Shown here: positions 37,861 through 49,119 of the stretch, piece after piece
How the letters are laid out: every line of letters begins with the position of its first letter
Numbering within the stretch: position 1 is the first letter of the stretch
Source of the DNA: Tamarix chinensis
Taxonomy: Eukaryota > Streptophyta > Magnoliopsida > Caryophyllales > Tamaricaceae
DNA: 64,000 nt
Reading direction: 5' to 3'
NCBI GenBank assembly: GCA_030549775.1
Contig: CM060174.1
Location: 7,383,391 to 7,447,390 of the forward strand
Program-made: the position numbers and the translations under genes
Notes under the pieces: model-generated
Databases searched by the model: none
Told to the model about the DNA's origin: nothing
The model's input: the letters and a program-made list of their open reading frames with translations, nothing else

Positions 37861-37868
37861 CTATAAAT
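37861..37868 (+). promoter_or_regulatory. Possible TATA box of the MAKR gene
   Basis: CTATAAAT lies 74 bp before the inferred start codon, in a CT-rich leader-like region. If used, the 5' UTR would be about 50 nt. Other AT-rich boxes upstream are possible. Confidence 0.35.
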
Positions 37869-37941
37869 TCAATTCAATTTTGACCCTACAAAAGCCAGAA
37901 TTTTGTCCACCCTAATCCTTTATCCTATTCCCATCAACAAA

Positions 37942-39260
37942 ATGGAAGCATTAGCTTTACTCAAGTTCTGGAAATCCACCCCAAATACCATCGCTAAAAC
38001 CGCCTGTGGTACCACCATTTCCACCACCGGTAACTTTGACAACTCCTCTGTAAGCATCACTAACTCCAACATTCCCGACCAAACAAAACTAGGCAGTGAA
38101 TGTTTCAAAAACAACGATGTCAGCGATTCTGAAGATGACGAAGAGTCCTTCTTTGAGCTAGAGCTCAGATTACCTGATCACAACCTCCAATTCGAAAAAA
38201 ACGAAAGTGATTCTCAGGATATCTTGAAGAATGATTCTGAAGTACACAGGAACAGCTACGATTCTGACATCGATTCGGTTAACTGGACGCCGATTAATAG
38301 CTTGTTTGAGAAGTCGAAGCCTCGATCTCCGATCTCGACACTTCGACGATCGGCATCTCCCAAGCTTCGTGTCCTAATGTTCGGTAAGCTTCTTAAATCG
38401 AAAGTGCATAAACCGAAAGAAGTAGGAGCAGCAGGTGCTGCTGTGACAGAAATAGAAAGTGTCTGTAGCACCTACACTGCTCCCAGCTACTTTCAGTCAC
38501 AGAAACGGCAGCAGAAACGAAAACTCTTTACTGTTAAACTTAAAATGGACGACGCGTCCATTAATGGAAAGAAACTCACACGGAGCAACAGCTCGAGGGT
38601 CTCTACTTCTTCGTCTTCGTCATCCTCTTCTTCTTCGAGCCCGAAGCATCTGCCGAGGCAGTGCGTAGATTTCGATGGTGGGGTGTCCAAACGATTCTCC
38701 AAAGACTCGATTCAGAAGTACTTTAAACTAATTAAAAAGCCTCCGCACGCCAAGTCTCTAAGGAAGGCCAATGGCGAAACAGTGAAAGTCATGGATCTGT
38801 TTTCTGGTTCTGAGTCGACGGCGACTTCATTTCCGTCGCCATCGTTGATGTGTTCTCCGAAGAAATCTTGTAATTGCAAGGAGAGTAAGAGGTTTCGTGT
38901 TGCGTGTAATCATTTAGGAAAGAGTAAATCGGCATCAGCCATGGCTGTCGGCGGTGCCACTTCTCCGGCGTCGAGGCATGTGGTGCGAAGGAGCGATGAA
39001 GGAAATGGTATTGAAGGTGCTATATTACATTGTAAACGGTCGTTGAATTCCTGCTGCAAAGGTGCTTACGAAAACTTTGCTTCTTATAAACGTGCTTAGT
39101 GATAAGTGATATTTGAATTTAGTGTTTCCTTGATTAATAAATCATGTATGGTGAAGTGATTAACGTTTTAATTTATTTTGGTGTCGCAGAACCATATTTG
39201 CTATCGAGATGTGCCAGTGATCCGTCACAGGAGAAGTCAATTCTGATGATGTCCAAGTGA
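37942..39260 (+). CDS. MAKR-like: Membrane-associated kinase regulator (MAKR family), two exons
   Basis: MAKR proteins are plant-specific, plasma-membrane-attached, disordered regulators related to BKI1 that act with receptor kinases. The sequence shows the N-terminus MEALALLKFW, an acidic DSEDDEESFFELELRLPD near residue 62, a basic KSKVHKPKE patch, a poly-Ser tract near residues 220-237, a KKPPHAKSLRKA basic hook and the C-terminal GAILHCKRSLN box. I start at 37942 (AAAATGG context) because MEALALL matches the family start; an in-frame ATG at 37903 adds 13 atypical residues. The first frame runs to a stop at 39099. A better model splices 39061 (CAAAG|GTGCTT) to 39190 (GTCGCAG|AA) and ends at 39260 with YLLSRCASDPSQEKS, a family-like tail, giving 396 aa. 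The retained-intron form would be 385 aa. It is not clear which paralogue it is. Confidence 0.85.
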
Positions 39261-39591
39261 AAAGGGCAGCGAAAAGAAGTTTCATGGCGTGCCTCTGTCT
39301 GTATTTTGCGGTACTGATTTGTCTTCGCCCTAGGGAATAGCGGGAAAAAAAACCCGTCTCTATCAGCTTTAGTTTTTAAAAAGGAGAAAAAAAAAATCTC
39401 ACTCTGGATCTAGGTCGGAAGTAGTGGTTTAAGTCTGTATTTCGCTGACTGTAAAGGAGAAATACTCAAAAGGAAAAGTTAAAGAGAAAAAGGAAGAGGG
39501 TAATATGTGGATGGAGGCAGGGATTTAATCTTGTTATATATTATATATTGAGAGGCAATGAGCATCTAGGTCTTTGTTTGTTAGATTGAAT

Positions 39592-39650
39592 GCCACTGGC
39601 CAGTGAGTGGGAGTCTCAGTAGTCGTTTCTTCACTCACTAGCCAGTGGCC
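39592..39650. other. Strong hairpin downstream of the MAKR gene
   Basis: GCCACTGGCCAGTGAGTG (39592-39609) pairs with CACTCACTAGCCAGTGGC (39632-39649) with one mismatch around a 22-nt loop. It lies about 330 bp past the stop, possibly in the 3' UTR or just beyond. The remaining downstream DNA (39261-39590) shows no gene. Confidence 0.8.
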
Positions 39651-39661
39651 ACTATTAGTGT

Positions 39662-40461
39662 CGGCTGCAAAGGTGTGGTGCTCAGGATGAAATGATGTAA
39701 AATGTGGTTTTCTCAGTTTCGTGATGCGGATCATAGCATGGGGGTGAAGTGGCAAAACTGTTGGTGAAGTTGTTTTTGTTTTTGTTTTTTTCGATGAGTG
39801 AATTATCATCACTTATTATGTCCTCCGGATAGAATAACTACCTTATCCTATTCAAGACATCTAACCACCAAGTGTTAGGATTGTCGACAACGGGATATTT
39901 ATATCCACCTTATAGGCTGAATATTCAAATTTTTAGGTATTTAAAAGTAAGAATTCGTTATTAAATATATCTGATATTTGAATGAAAATATTATTTTCAT
40001 AATTTTTATAACTTTTGTGAAAAAAATTAAAATAAAGATCTTGTATGAATTAATGTTTATATCTATATTTAGATGTGTAATTTATTTTATTTAAAAATAT
40101 AATTTTTAATGTTTAAATTATAAAAAAAAAATTAACGACTTAACACAATAAAAATATAATATTATGATGTATTTTTTAAATAATCAAAAAAACATCAGAT
40201 ACTTTTTTATTCTATAATTTAGTCAAAAATAAAATGTTATAAATACTAAATATCCATTAGACAAAAATCAAATTGGATAATTTCAATGTTAAATTAAAAT
40301 TTATTTATCACCCTATTCTATTACAAATAACATTAATGACAATAGAGTATAAAACGACCCTCTCATCTCACAAACTATTTTCTCTCACCTCAAATGTTAA
40401 CTATAAAGACACCAAATAAAACTCACAAAGCCATGTTTCCTTAGCTTTGGTTGGCTAAATC
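39662..40461. other. AT-rich intergenic DNA
   Basis: Nothing recognisable. Confidence 0.5.
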
Positions 40462-41420
40462 TGGCCAACCTCATCGCTCCTTCCGGTTACAAATTGAATG
40501 TGCGTCCAAATGATCAAAGCAAACAACATTCCATGAACATGTGCACCATAATCTCACTAGCACTATCACAAAACACACATCTAGTATCCACACACACTCC
40601 ATGCATCATTAATGTCTCCTTGGTAGTGAAGGCTTATCTTGGTCAGAGGCTACCACACCAAATGTGCCCACAACTTCCTAACTTATCTTGGTCTTAAAGC
40701 CTCAGTTGTCCTCCTAATAGTGAAGGCTTACTCAATCTCTTGCCAATCTTAGATAATCTCTCTAATGTTTTCCTTAACAATTAGCATTGGCTGGACCGCC
40801 CATGATGTATATGCTACAACATTATATGTCTAGGCATCATGATGTTGTAAGTGTCATTTAATCCATAAAGACTCTTTCTTGGTACGTATATTCCATGGTA
40901 GCTTCCCCAAAGTGCAAAGGTCCCATAGGCCAATTTGGAGGAAAAAAAAAACTAAAGCACCTTCCTCCATTAGCACACACAATTGGTTTTAGGCAATGAG
41001 CACTCCTTATCTCTCTATTAGCTTATGTGACTAGACGAATACTTTATCAAAGCTTATAAACTTTGTGTTAAATATTCTTCAGTAATAATATTATCTAGCT
41101 AAATTATACATGGATACTAAACATGATTGACTCTATAAGCCAAATCTTTCCTGTATATGATAGATATATAGTATTTGAATGCCGAAGCCTAGAAATCACC
41201 TTCTCTAATAATGGTTGTAAGTAAATGGTGGTAATTCTAGTGGAAGCTAGGGGCATTCCCAAGGAAAAGAGCCTTCCACAAAACCCAAAAAGGAACTAAT
41301 AGGCAACCTGACATCTACATCTACTCCACTAAGATAAATTGCCCATGTAAGTCCACAAAATTTAATGCTAAAATTTTTATTTTGAGGAAGCATAATAATA
41401 AAATAACATGTGTTATCACT
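40462..41420 (-). pseudogene. LINE reverse-transcriptase C-terminal fragment, copy 1
   Basis: Read on the minus strand from about 41400 it shows LASTRITTIYLQPLLEKV and LSYTGKIWLIE (the stretch after the LINE reverse transcriptase core). Next come a LGKLPWN-type segment near 40900 and a zf-RVT-like zinc region (HGVCVDTRCVFCDSASEI) near 40580. There are several stops and frame changes. The part 40462-41057 is repeated at 42966-43590. Confidence 0.65.
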
Positions 41421-42071
41421 GTATCCAACATTAAAAATGTACTCTCTATAACCAATTTATGCTGGTAGCAAAACTAAAAATGTATATCATAACTAAACAT
41501 CATGTGTAAGAAACACTTGATCTTAGGTTACAAGATTACAAAACAAATATGATAGATAGAGAAAAATAGGGGAGAAATATGAGCAATAAGAAGAGAGCCC
41601 ATATAACTGCAATACTATACTTATAACCCAGATTCAACTCTCTACCGCATACACCAAATTACAAAATTGATATCAACAACACATGTACAAAAAAAGGTAG
41701 CATATTCTCACAGGAATAAGCATGTGTCCAAAAAATAAATATATTGGTACTTGCATATGGAGTAATGTGGTTTACTTTAAAGACATAACATGATGCATTC
41801 AACACACATATAAAATGATGATAAAATATGCATACGCATATGATGATTATAATGATAACACACGATATTGAGTCAGATGATTATTTTAAAGGCACAACAT
41901 ACTACACATAGATCATAATACATTTAAAATAAACCATGCGATAACACAAGATGAGCTCAAATTCATAACAAAAGTCACAATCTTAAAGTACAAGTCATAT
42001 TATTATCTTCACTTAGTTGTCTTAAACTGGAGTTCTTATTCATATTGAGTAATTGGGATTTTTAACGGTAT
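41421..42071. other. Non-coding DNA; its right part is duplicated downstream
   Basis: 41825-42090 recurs at 43610-43875 in the same orientation (shared AAATATGCATAC, TATGATGATTATAATGATAA, GAGCTCAAATTCATAACAAA). It ends directly before an LTR head (TGTAATACCCC), as internal sequence before a 3' LTR would. Confidence 0.6.
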
Positions 42072-42867
42072 AAAACTCCTTCTAGGACATGATGTAATAC
42101 CCCATTCCAAAAACACTAATTATAACCCGCAATTATGTGTGTTAGTTGTAATAATTATTTTACGATAATTGATAATACATATTAATTTGTGTAATAGTAT
42201 TACAAATTATTAGATATAAAATTTAACTAGGTTAAAATTTACTAAACGGTGCATATTAAAATTTTAAACCTATGGTAGGTCTTAACTAATATCCGTTCGT
42301 CAAATAAACCTAACCCGATAGCCTGATAAAATTTACCAAGATATTTTACCTTAATTCTTTACCTATAATTTACCTTAACTTATGCTAGATTTTCCTACTG
42401 CCCCTACCCTGACACCATACCCTACGAACCAACCACCCTACACCATCTACACTATACCTCCCCATTTCAAAAACTCCTTCTAGGGCATGATGTAATACCC
42501 CATTCCAAAAACTCTAATAATAACCAATAATTATGTGTGTTAGTTGTAATAATTATTTTACGATAATTGATAATACATATTAATTTGTGTAATAGTATTA
42601 CAAATTATTAGATATAAAATTTAACTAGGTTAAAATGTACTAGAGGGTGCATATTAAAATTTTAAACCTATGGTGGGTCTTAACTAATATCCATTCGTCA
42701 AATAAACCTAACCCGATAGCCTAATAAAATTTACCTAGATATTTTACCCTAATTCTTTACCTATAATGTACCTTAACTTATGCTAGATTTTCCTTACCAT
42801 CACCCTACTGCCCCTACCCTGACACCATACCCTACGAACCAATCACCCTACACCATCTGCACCATAC
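42072..42867 (+). repeat. Tandem duplication of an LTR head, 398-bp period
   Basis: AAAACTCCTTCTAGG.CATGATGTAATACCCC occurs at 42072 and 42470. Both are followed by some 370 bp of nearly identical sequence (GACACCATACCCTACGAACC near the ends). The repeat starts before the LTR head, so the duplication copied a junction between internal sequence and LTR. A third short copy of the junction is at 43855-43905. Confidence 0.85.
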
Positions 42868-42965
42868 CTCCCCTCTCCCTTATGTTTTCCTCTCCTTGTT
42901 TTGCTTATCTTTTCCCTACATGCTACCCCCTTTAAAAACCACTTCTCTAGTATCAATTTCCCAAT

Positions 42966-43590
42966 CAACAACCTCATCGCTCCTTCCGGTTACAAACTGA
43001 ATGTGCTTCCATAATCTCACTAGCATGAACATATGCACCATAATCTCACTAGCACTATCATAAAACACACATCTAGTATCCACAGACACTCCATGCATCA
43101 TTAATGTCTCTCTGGTAGATAGCATATTTTGTACTACCAACCACAATAATACATAATGTCTAGGAAGGGTCAGAGGCTACCACACCAAATATGCCCATGA
43201 CTTCCTAACTTATCTTGGTCTTAAAGCCTCAGTTGTCCTCATAATGATGAAGGATTTCTCAATCTCTTGCCAATCTTATATAATATCTCTAATGTTATCC
43301 TTAACAATTAGGACTCGTTGGACCACCCATGATGTATATGCTACAAGATTATATTTCTAGGCATCATGATATTGTAAGTATATCCCAAGTACTCATTTAA
43401 TCCATAAAGACTCTTTCTTAGTATGTATATTCCATGGTAGCTTCCCCAAAGTGCAAAGTTCCCATAGGCCAATTTGCCAAAAAAAAAAAAACACTAAAGC
43501 ACCTTCCTCCATTAGCAAAAACAACTGTTTGTAGGCAATGAGCACTCATTATCACTCTATCACCTTATGTGACTGGATGGACACTCTATC
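42966..43590 (-). pseudogene. LINE zf-RVT fragment, copy 2
   Basis: Second copy of 40462-41057, inverted with respect to the LINE at 33790. The minus strand keeps an open stretch of 76 codons (43146-42916) with MLSTRETLMMHGVSVDTR and CVFYDSASEIMVHMF, resembling the zinc-binding domain of LINE reverse transcriptases but with the second Cys of the first copy (CVFC) changed to Tyr. Further upstream on that strand the frame is lost. Confidence 0.65.
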
Positions 43591-43904
43591 AAAGCTTATA
43601 AAATAAAATATGCATACACGTATGATGATTATAATGATAACACCTGATATTGAGTAACATGATTATTTTAGAGGCACAACATACTACAAATAAATCATAG
43701 TACATTTAAAATAAAGCATGTGATAACACAAAATGAGCTCAAATTCATAACAAAAGTCACAGTCTTAAAGTACAAGTCATATTATTATCTTTACTTATCT
43801 ATCTTAAAACGGAGTTCTTATTCATATTGAGCACCTGAGATTTTTAACTATATAAAACTCATTCTAGGGCATGATGTAATACCCCATTATAAAACCTCTA
43901 ATTA
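43591..43904. repeat. Copy of 41825-42110 joined directly to the LINE copy
   Basis: In copy 1 the LINE piece and this block are separated by about 760 bp; here they are fused at AAAATAAAATATGCATAC. It ends with the LTR head TGTAATACCCC (43875), cut at about 43905. Confidence 0.75.
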
Positions 43905-44198
43905 TATGAGGAATGAACAATGAGCATTTTGGACATGAAACTAGAGAAGCACACACCATGACCATTCCGCTAGTAAAGGCCCTTTAGTCACAGTATGATG
44001 TTGATGAGGCCATATAGGAGGCCGAGGAAAAGAATCACACCAAGTACTCTAATTTGTTCTCTTAGAGCATTATCTTTAGTGTAACTATTTCTTTTAAGGG
44101 GGTAGTGACCCCTTTGTCTTGTTTTGTGAAATGAGTTATGTGCCATTTACATCATCACATAAGCTTTAGGGACACAGTCTCTTTTTAGGGGTAATACT
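43905..44198 (+). pseudogene. 3' end of a Ty3/gypsy chromovirus pol (chromodomain tail)
   Basis: One frame shows the chromodomain-type ending seen in chromoviruses: VKAL, SQYDVDEAI, EAEEKNHTKYSNLF then TAG, with TAG replacing Trp in two places. It is followed by purine-rich stretches and then an LTR, consistent with the 3' end of the internal region. Confidence 0.55.
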
Positions 44199-47100
44199 GT
44201 ACTACCCCCAAAATTTAATAGTTATAAAATGTAAAATTCTTATATTTAATGAATTTTGGATAATGTTTTATATTCATTTGGAAATATATTTTGAGTCTGA
44301 TTTAAAAAATGAATCAGAAAAGACCAAAAATTTAGAGAGAGAATGGGTTTTCTAAATGCAGCAATAGATTGATTGGTCCATCGTTTTCAACTTGAGTGTT
44401 AATTCGATGGAATCGATTGACTAGTTGGAAAAACTAATTGACTGGTCTATAGAACAATCAACTAATCGACCAAACCAATCGAATGGTTTATGGAGATAAG
44501 TGAATTTTTTGAGCATGAATTTTTCTAGAAAATAAAATTCTTCTAATGATTTGAAAATTGATAATCCAACTCCAAATTACTTCATGAGAAATATGTAACC
44601 ATTTCTAGCATTTTTTCCAACTTTTATTTGCCTCAAGAGAATTCGAATGTTTATTTTTAACAAAAAAAAAGGGAGGATGACCTCATCCCTTATCTTCTTC
44701 TTCCTCTATCCTTTGTATAGCCCTAAAATAAACAATTTGTCTAGAATCACCCCTACACGACTGAAGGATTTGTTTTCCACACTGATACACCCATTTCCCT
44801 TGTTGTGTTAGACCTTTTTCTAAAAAATCATGATTTTCATTCTCCTAAAATCACCATCGAAGCTTTGGGAAGAAAGTCATCCCTATTCTTAATAAATCCA
44901 CCCTTTATGGTCTAATTTTGAATAGTAAAATTAGGGTTTTAATCTATGGTACCTCTCTTCTTAATTCCTTAACCAATTCTTTAGTTATAAATAACCCTAG
45001 TCCTCTTTCCCCATATATATCTTTTTAGCCACTAAAAATATTTAGAATGTTATCCTATAATTGTGCTCCACTCCTCTTGTTTCGAGCCTTCACCCCAATT
45101 TGTTTGCCTCTTCTAATCATTTCTCTATTCCCCTCTTGTTTTATCTTTAAGCAAGAAATAGTTAGATTTAGGAAAAAGTTGAGTTTGTGTATAGCTAATT
45201 TCTTAGAATCTCCTTGGAGGTGGTAGATCCAATTCTCTTTCCCCTAATTCATATTTCTTTATTTTTGAGAATTGTAAGAAGGTTCATGAGTTTTAATCTC
45301 TTATTTTTAAGGTTTTGAGAGTTAAAATATTTCCACTGAAGGTTTTGTTTTCTTAATGTGGAATTGTGCTAAGCTTTCAAGTAAGTAGTTATTGCATTTA
45401 TAATATGATATGAATAAACATATGAGCTACTATAGTTGGTAAATTTCTGATCTTTGTATCCATATTTGGTATTGTTAGTATTTTGGTGGTGCATGTTAGA
45501 ATATTTAAGAATTATGAGAAAAAAGTTTAATTTCATGAGAAATATGGGTGATTCACCGTAAGCGCAATATGATGAGTATATGAGCATGTGTAATCCTTTG
45601 TTTTTCTATAATGTTAATGTTATGATGCTGGTATGCTATGATTTTAGAGCCTTAATCGTGTTTAACATTCGCGCATTGTGTTGTTGATGAGCAAACCGGT
45701 CAATTGATTATGTCAAACCAATTGACTAGTTCTTAGAACAATCGACTACTTAGAACAATTGATTGGTATGACCGATTGACCAACTGGTTTCTGCATAAAC
45801 TTTAGGATTTTGGATGAGCCAAACTGATAGACTAATTTGCTAAAATCAATTAACCAATTTGGCCAAAGAAGGTTGTGTTTGTTCCCTTTGATTTTGGTAT
45901 GGTTTGATATTGGATATTATGCTATTACATGAAACTTTAATGATGAAGACACACATATTGGCATGAATTGATTGACCTATTGGATGGAATAATTATTCAT
46001 AATTCATGGTATTCCTAATTTGTGTCTTTGGAAGGTTTTAATGGAAAAATTGGAGTATGTATGCTATCATGACGCAAATAGATGATGTAGCCCAGATTCT
46101 TGGCATAAATGGATTATCTTAATGATTGAATAAAATTGGTTAAGAACTAATGGAAGTTCCACCACACGGTTTCAAGGGTAGAAATGGTTAAGATGAAATG
46201 ATTATGTAGATGTGTTGTTTTGGTTGCTACATGGGCCTTATGTAATAACATAACCTTGTAGAATAGCACATTAATCACTTAAAGTGAAATGTGATTGAGC
46301 AATACACAAGTTTAGATTATCTGGTCATCAATTAGCTACCAATGATTGGTATGCCTTCAAGCATTTATTGGTGCCTTTGGATGAAATCCTAGTAGATACC
46401 GATGCCTTGCCTACTCTAGACACTCATGATGCGCTATGGAATATCAATATTAAAGGGTATGATCACCTAGGTGGTTTATTTATCTTTAACCAAACTTTAT
46501 GTCCATTAGTGATTACATGGCTTCAGCCAAACTTTATGTCCATTGGTTTGGATGCTTTCCATGGTATTGTGAGAACATGGAGTGGTAATCCTACTCATTG
46601 CTCAAAAAAGAATAGCAAATTATAAATAACTAACCTAAAGGATTATGCAAATTTGCAAGATGAACTTAATGGATAAATTATGTAAGTGGATAGTAGAAAA
46701 GCCTAGTGACTTATTAAGGAATTAGCTTACGTGATTATATATTACTATCCCTAATATTTATAATGTGATGATAAAAGTGATGAGTTACGAATTATTTAAG
46801 TCGGATGACATGAAATCCTAATGCATTATATGACCATGATAAAGCATGTAAATTTGATTATATTATGTAAGCATGATTTCTATATTATGTCATAGCCTTG
46901 TATTCTTGTGACTCCCGTTAATAAAATAACTTGGCTTATTTAGTATGCAGCGTACTGATGTGCCTGTTTTTTCTATCACTTGATCAATCGCACGAGCAGA
47001 AGACCTTATCCTGGTTTTTTATGATGGACGGTAGTTGGTCTACCTTATGTAGAGCTTAAGGGCTTGACAACGTAGACACCCAGAGATCTTTTGTAGGTCC

Positions 47101-47365
47101 TTAATGGACAAAAGTTTAGGTCTTCATCCTATTGTTGTTTTATCTTTCTTATATTTCTATATTTTCAGTTTACTCTCTCCTATGAATTCAAACATTTTGG
47201 GGACCCATTGTGTATTTGTATTGTAAACATTTTTCTTTATGGTATCCGTATATTATATCTTTTGCAAAGTGTATTTTATATTTGGTTTAGTTTATTTTCT
47301 TAACCTTATATTTAACATGGAACAGATACCAGACATCTAATCTTATATTAGACGTTGCGGTAACA
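44199..47365 (+). repeat. Ty3/gypsy 3' LTR, ~3.2 kb
   Basis: It begins TGTACTACCCCCAAAATTT and ends GACGTTGCGGTAACA, TG...CA as expected, and directly follows a chromodomain remnant. The body is AT-rich. Two patches (44370-44480 and 45690-45860) contain clustered variants of AATCGATTGACTAGT and its complement. I could not identify a target duplication. The 85-codon frame at 46368 lies inside the LTR and is not taken as a gene. Confidence 0.6.
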
Positions 47366-47868
47366 ACCTATTTTTTTTAGGTATGTTTGGTATTTTTTAC
47401 TTCCACAATAGTTTTTTAAATCATATTTTTTGTAATGAAAGACGGAAGTATTACATTTGAACCCCGGTGAACCCTCAAAGAAGAGGAATGCCTAAACCAA
47501 TGGTGCTTGCCACATTAGTTGTAACTTTTTTTTCTTTAATTTGTATATTCGTAACTTTTTTTTTTCTTTAATTTGTATATAAATCTCAACATCTATCAAA
47601 ATATTAGTTGTCCATCTTCCTAATCTAATAATCATCACGAGTTCTCAATTCTCATTTAAATTTAGGATCTCACTTGATCCTACACATGCCATTTTTTTTA
47701 AGTGAGAATGTTTAGAGATGAATGGAACAATTTTTGCCTCTCAAGTCTCAACTGAACTTTTGAACATGTTAAAAGTTGCAGGAGGTGAGAAAATTAGTAA
47801 AATAATTCCTCGGGAAATAGGTTTATCATCTATCAAACTGTTGGTTTTCAAACCGGGGTTCAAGCCAA
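47366..47868. other. Unassigned spacer
   Basis: AT-rich, with two copies of a GTAACTTTTTTTTCTTTAAT-like block around 47520 and 47550. No gene. Confidence 0.5.
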
Positions 47869-48487
47869 TGTGATGGAGGTTAGGAAGGACCTAGAGTGGA
47901 GGATTGTGTGCGTAACTTAAGGACGGTTTATGGTCAATTAATACATTTATGACAAATGTTTAATTAGTCCTTAGGAAACGGATGGTATAGTCAATTAGAG
48001 TATTAATTGACATTTAAGGCCTTTTATTAAAGGTATTGATTGTTTTCGTCCGTTACTTTTACCAAACTTTATGGTTGTTTTTAATCCTCAGGTTTGTAAC
48101 GTTTCACATTTAGTTCTAGGTTTTTTCTGAAGCCTATTTAAAGGCTCTTTTGTTTAGAGTAGAGAGATATGCAAAGTGAGGCATATGCACAATACATCCC
48201 GAGGGTGTGCGATAGATCTAAAGAGTAGATCTAGGAAATTCTCAATTGAAACGGGGTTTCGGCATTGAGTGAATTAATCAAGAGGGTTGTTCTTGATTAA
48301 TTGGTAAGATTAAAAACACGGGGAGAGTGTTCTTGATTCTTGTATAGCTTGAAAGGATAGCAATAAAGATTCAAGTTTGATAAATTCTTCTTTGATTTGT
48401 TATTATTCTGTATAGTGCTTGTATTCTTAGTTTTGAAGATTTTATTTTAGATCTCAAAACTGAGGTAATCACGGATATTTCCCAACA
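47869..48487 (+). repeat. Ty1/copia 5' LTR
   Basis: It starts TGTGATGGAGG and ends TTTCCCAACA, about 619 bp. A TATA box (TATTTAAA, 48135-48142) precedes the likely transcription start. The sequence TGGTATCAAAGCC (48490-48502), two bases after the end, is a near-consensus initiator-Met primer-binding site. No matching 3' LTR is in the window. The start is inferred from the TG and the profile. Confidence 0.65.
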
Positions 48488-48546
48488 AGTGGTATCAAAG
48501 CCGAGGTTTGTGTCGGATCTATCTGCTGGTTCAAGTCAGATTGAAG

Positions 48547-49119
48547 ATGGACAAGATCTTGGGAGGAGGGAAGTTAGTGATGGAATTGTTTGATGGAAGG
48601 AACAATTTTGCGCTATGGCAGAGTATGATCAAAGATGTTCTTATCCAGCAGGGACTGCATGCTACCCTGAACGATGAGAAGCCCACAGATGTGGATTATT
48701 CCAAGTGGGAGGATATGAAGTTGCGTGCAACTAGTACGATCCGGTTGGCCCTTGCTCCTGAAGTCAAGTATAACGTTCTTGAGGAAACAAGTCCGAAAGA
48801 ATTATGGGAAAAGCTAGCGAAGACATATGCGTCGAAGTCACTAGCCAACAAGTTATTCTTGAAGAAGGATCTTTTTTCGCTTGAGATGGCAGATGAAGGC
48901 AACCTACAAGATCATCTAAATATATTCAATGGACTGATCACCCAATTGAAGAGTTTAGATGAATCCTTTAAGGATGAGGATCAGACAGTCTTGTTATTAG
49001 CTTCTCTTCCGAAGAGGTTTGGTCCAGTGGTGACTAGCCTGTTGATAGGGAAGAAGACACTTTCTTTGGAAGAAACAATTTTGGTTTTGCTTGAGGCGGA
49101 AAAATGTGTTGATAGGTGA
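48547..49119 (+). CDS. gag: Ty1/copia Gag, N-terminal part, open but truncated
   Basis: The frame MDKILGGGKLVMELFDGRNN runs 190 codons to a stop. It matches the Gag polyprotein of plant copia elements (UBN2-type region): F.GRNNFALWQSMIKDVLI, then SKWEDMKLRATSTIRLAL, LWEKLAKTYASKS, LQDHLNIFNGLITQLKSLDE and LLASLPKRFGP. I start at 48547, 45 bp after the primer-binding site; an in-frame ATG 39 bp upstream is less family-like. The usual zinc knuckle (CX2CX4HX4C), protease and the rest of pol do not follow; the sequence after 49119 is unrelated, so the element is truncated. The absence of stops in this part suggests a fairly recent copy. Confidence 0.8.
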   Translation: MDKILGGGKLVMELFDGRNNFALWQSMIKDVLIQQGLHATLNDEKPTDVDYSKWEDMKLRATSTIRLALAPEVKYNVLEETSPKELWEKLAKTYASKSLANKLFLKKDLFSLEMADEGNLQDHLNIFNGLITQLKSLDESFKDEDQTVLLLASLPKRFGPVVTSLLIGKKTLSLEETILVLLEAEKCVDR

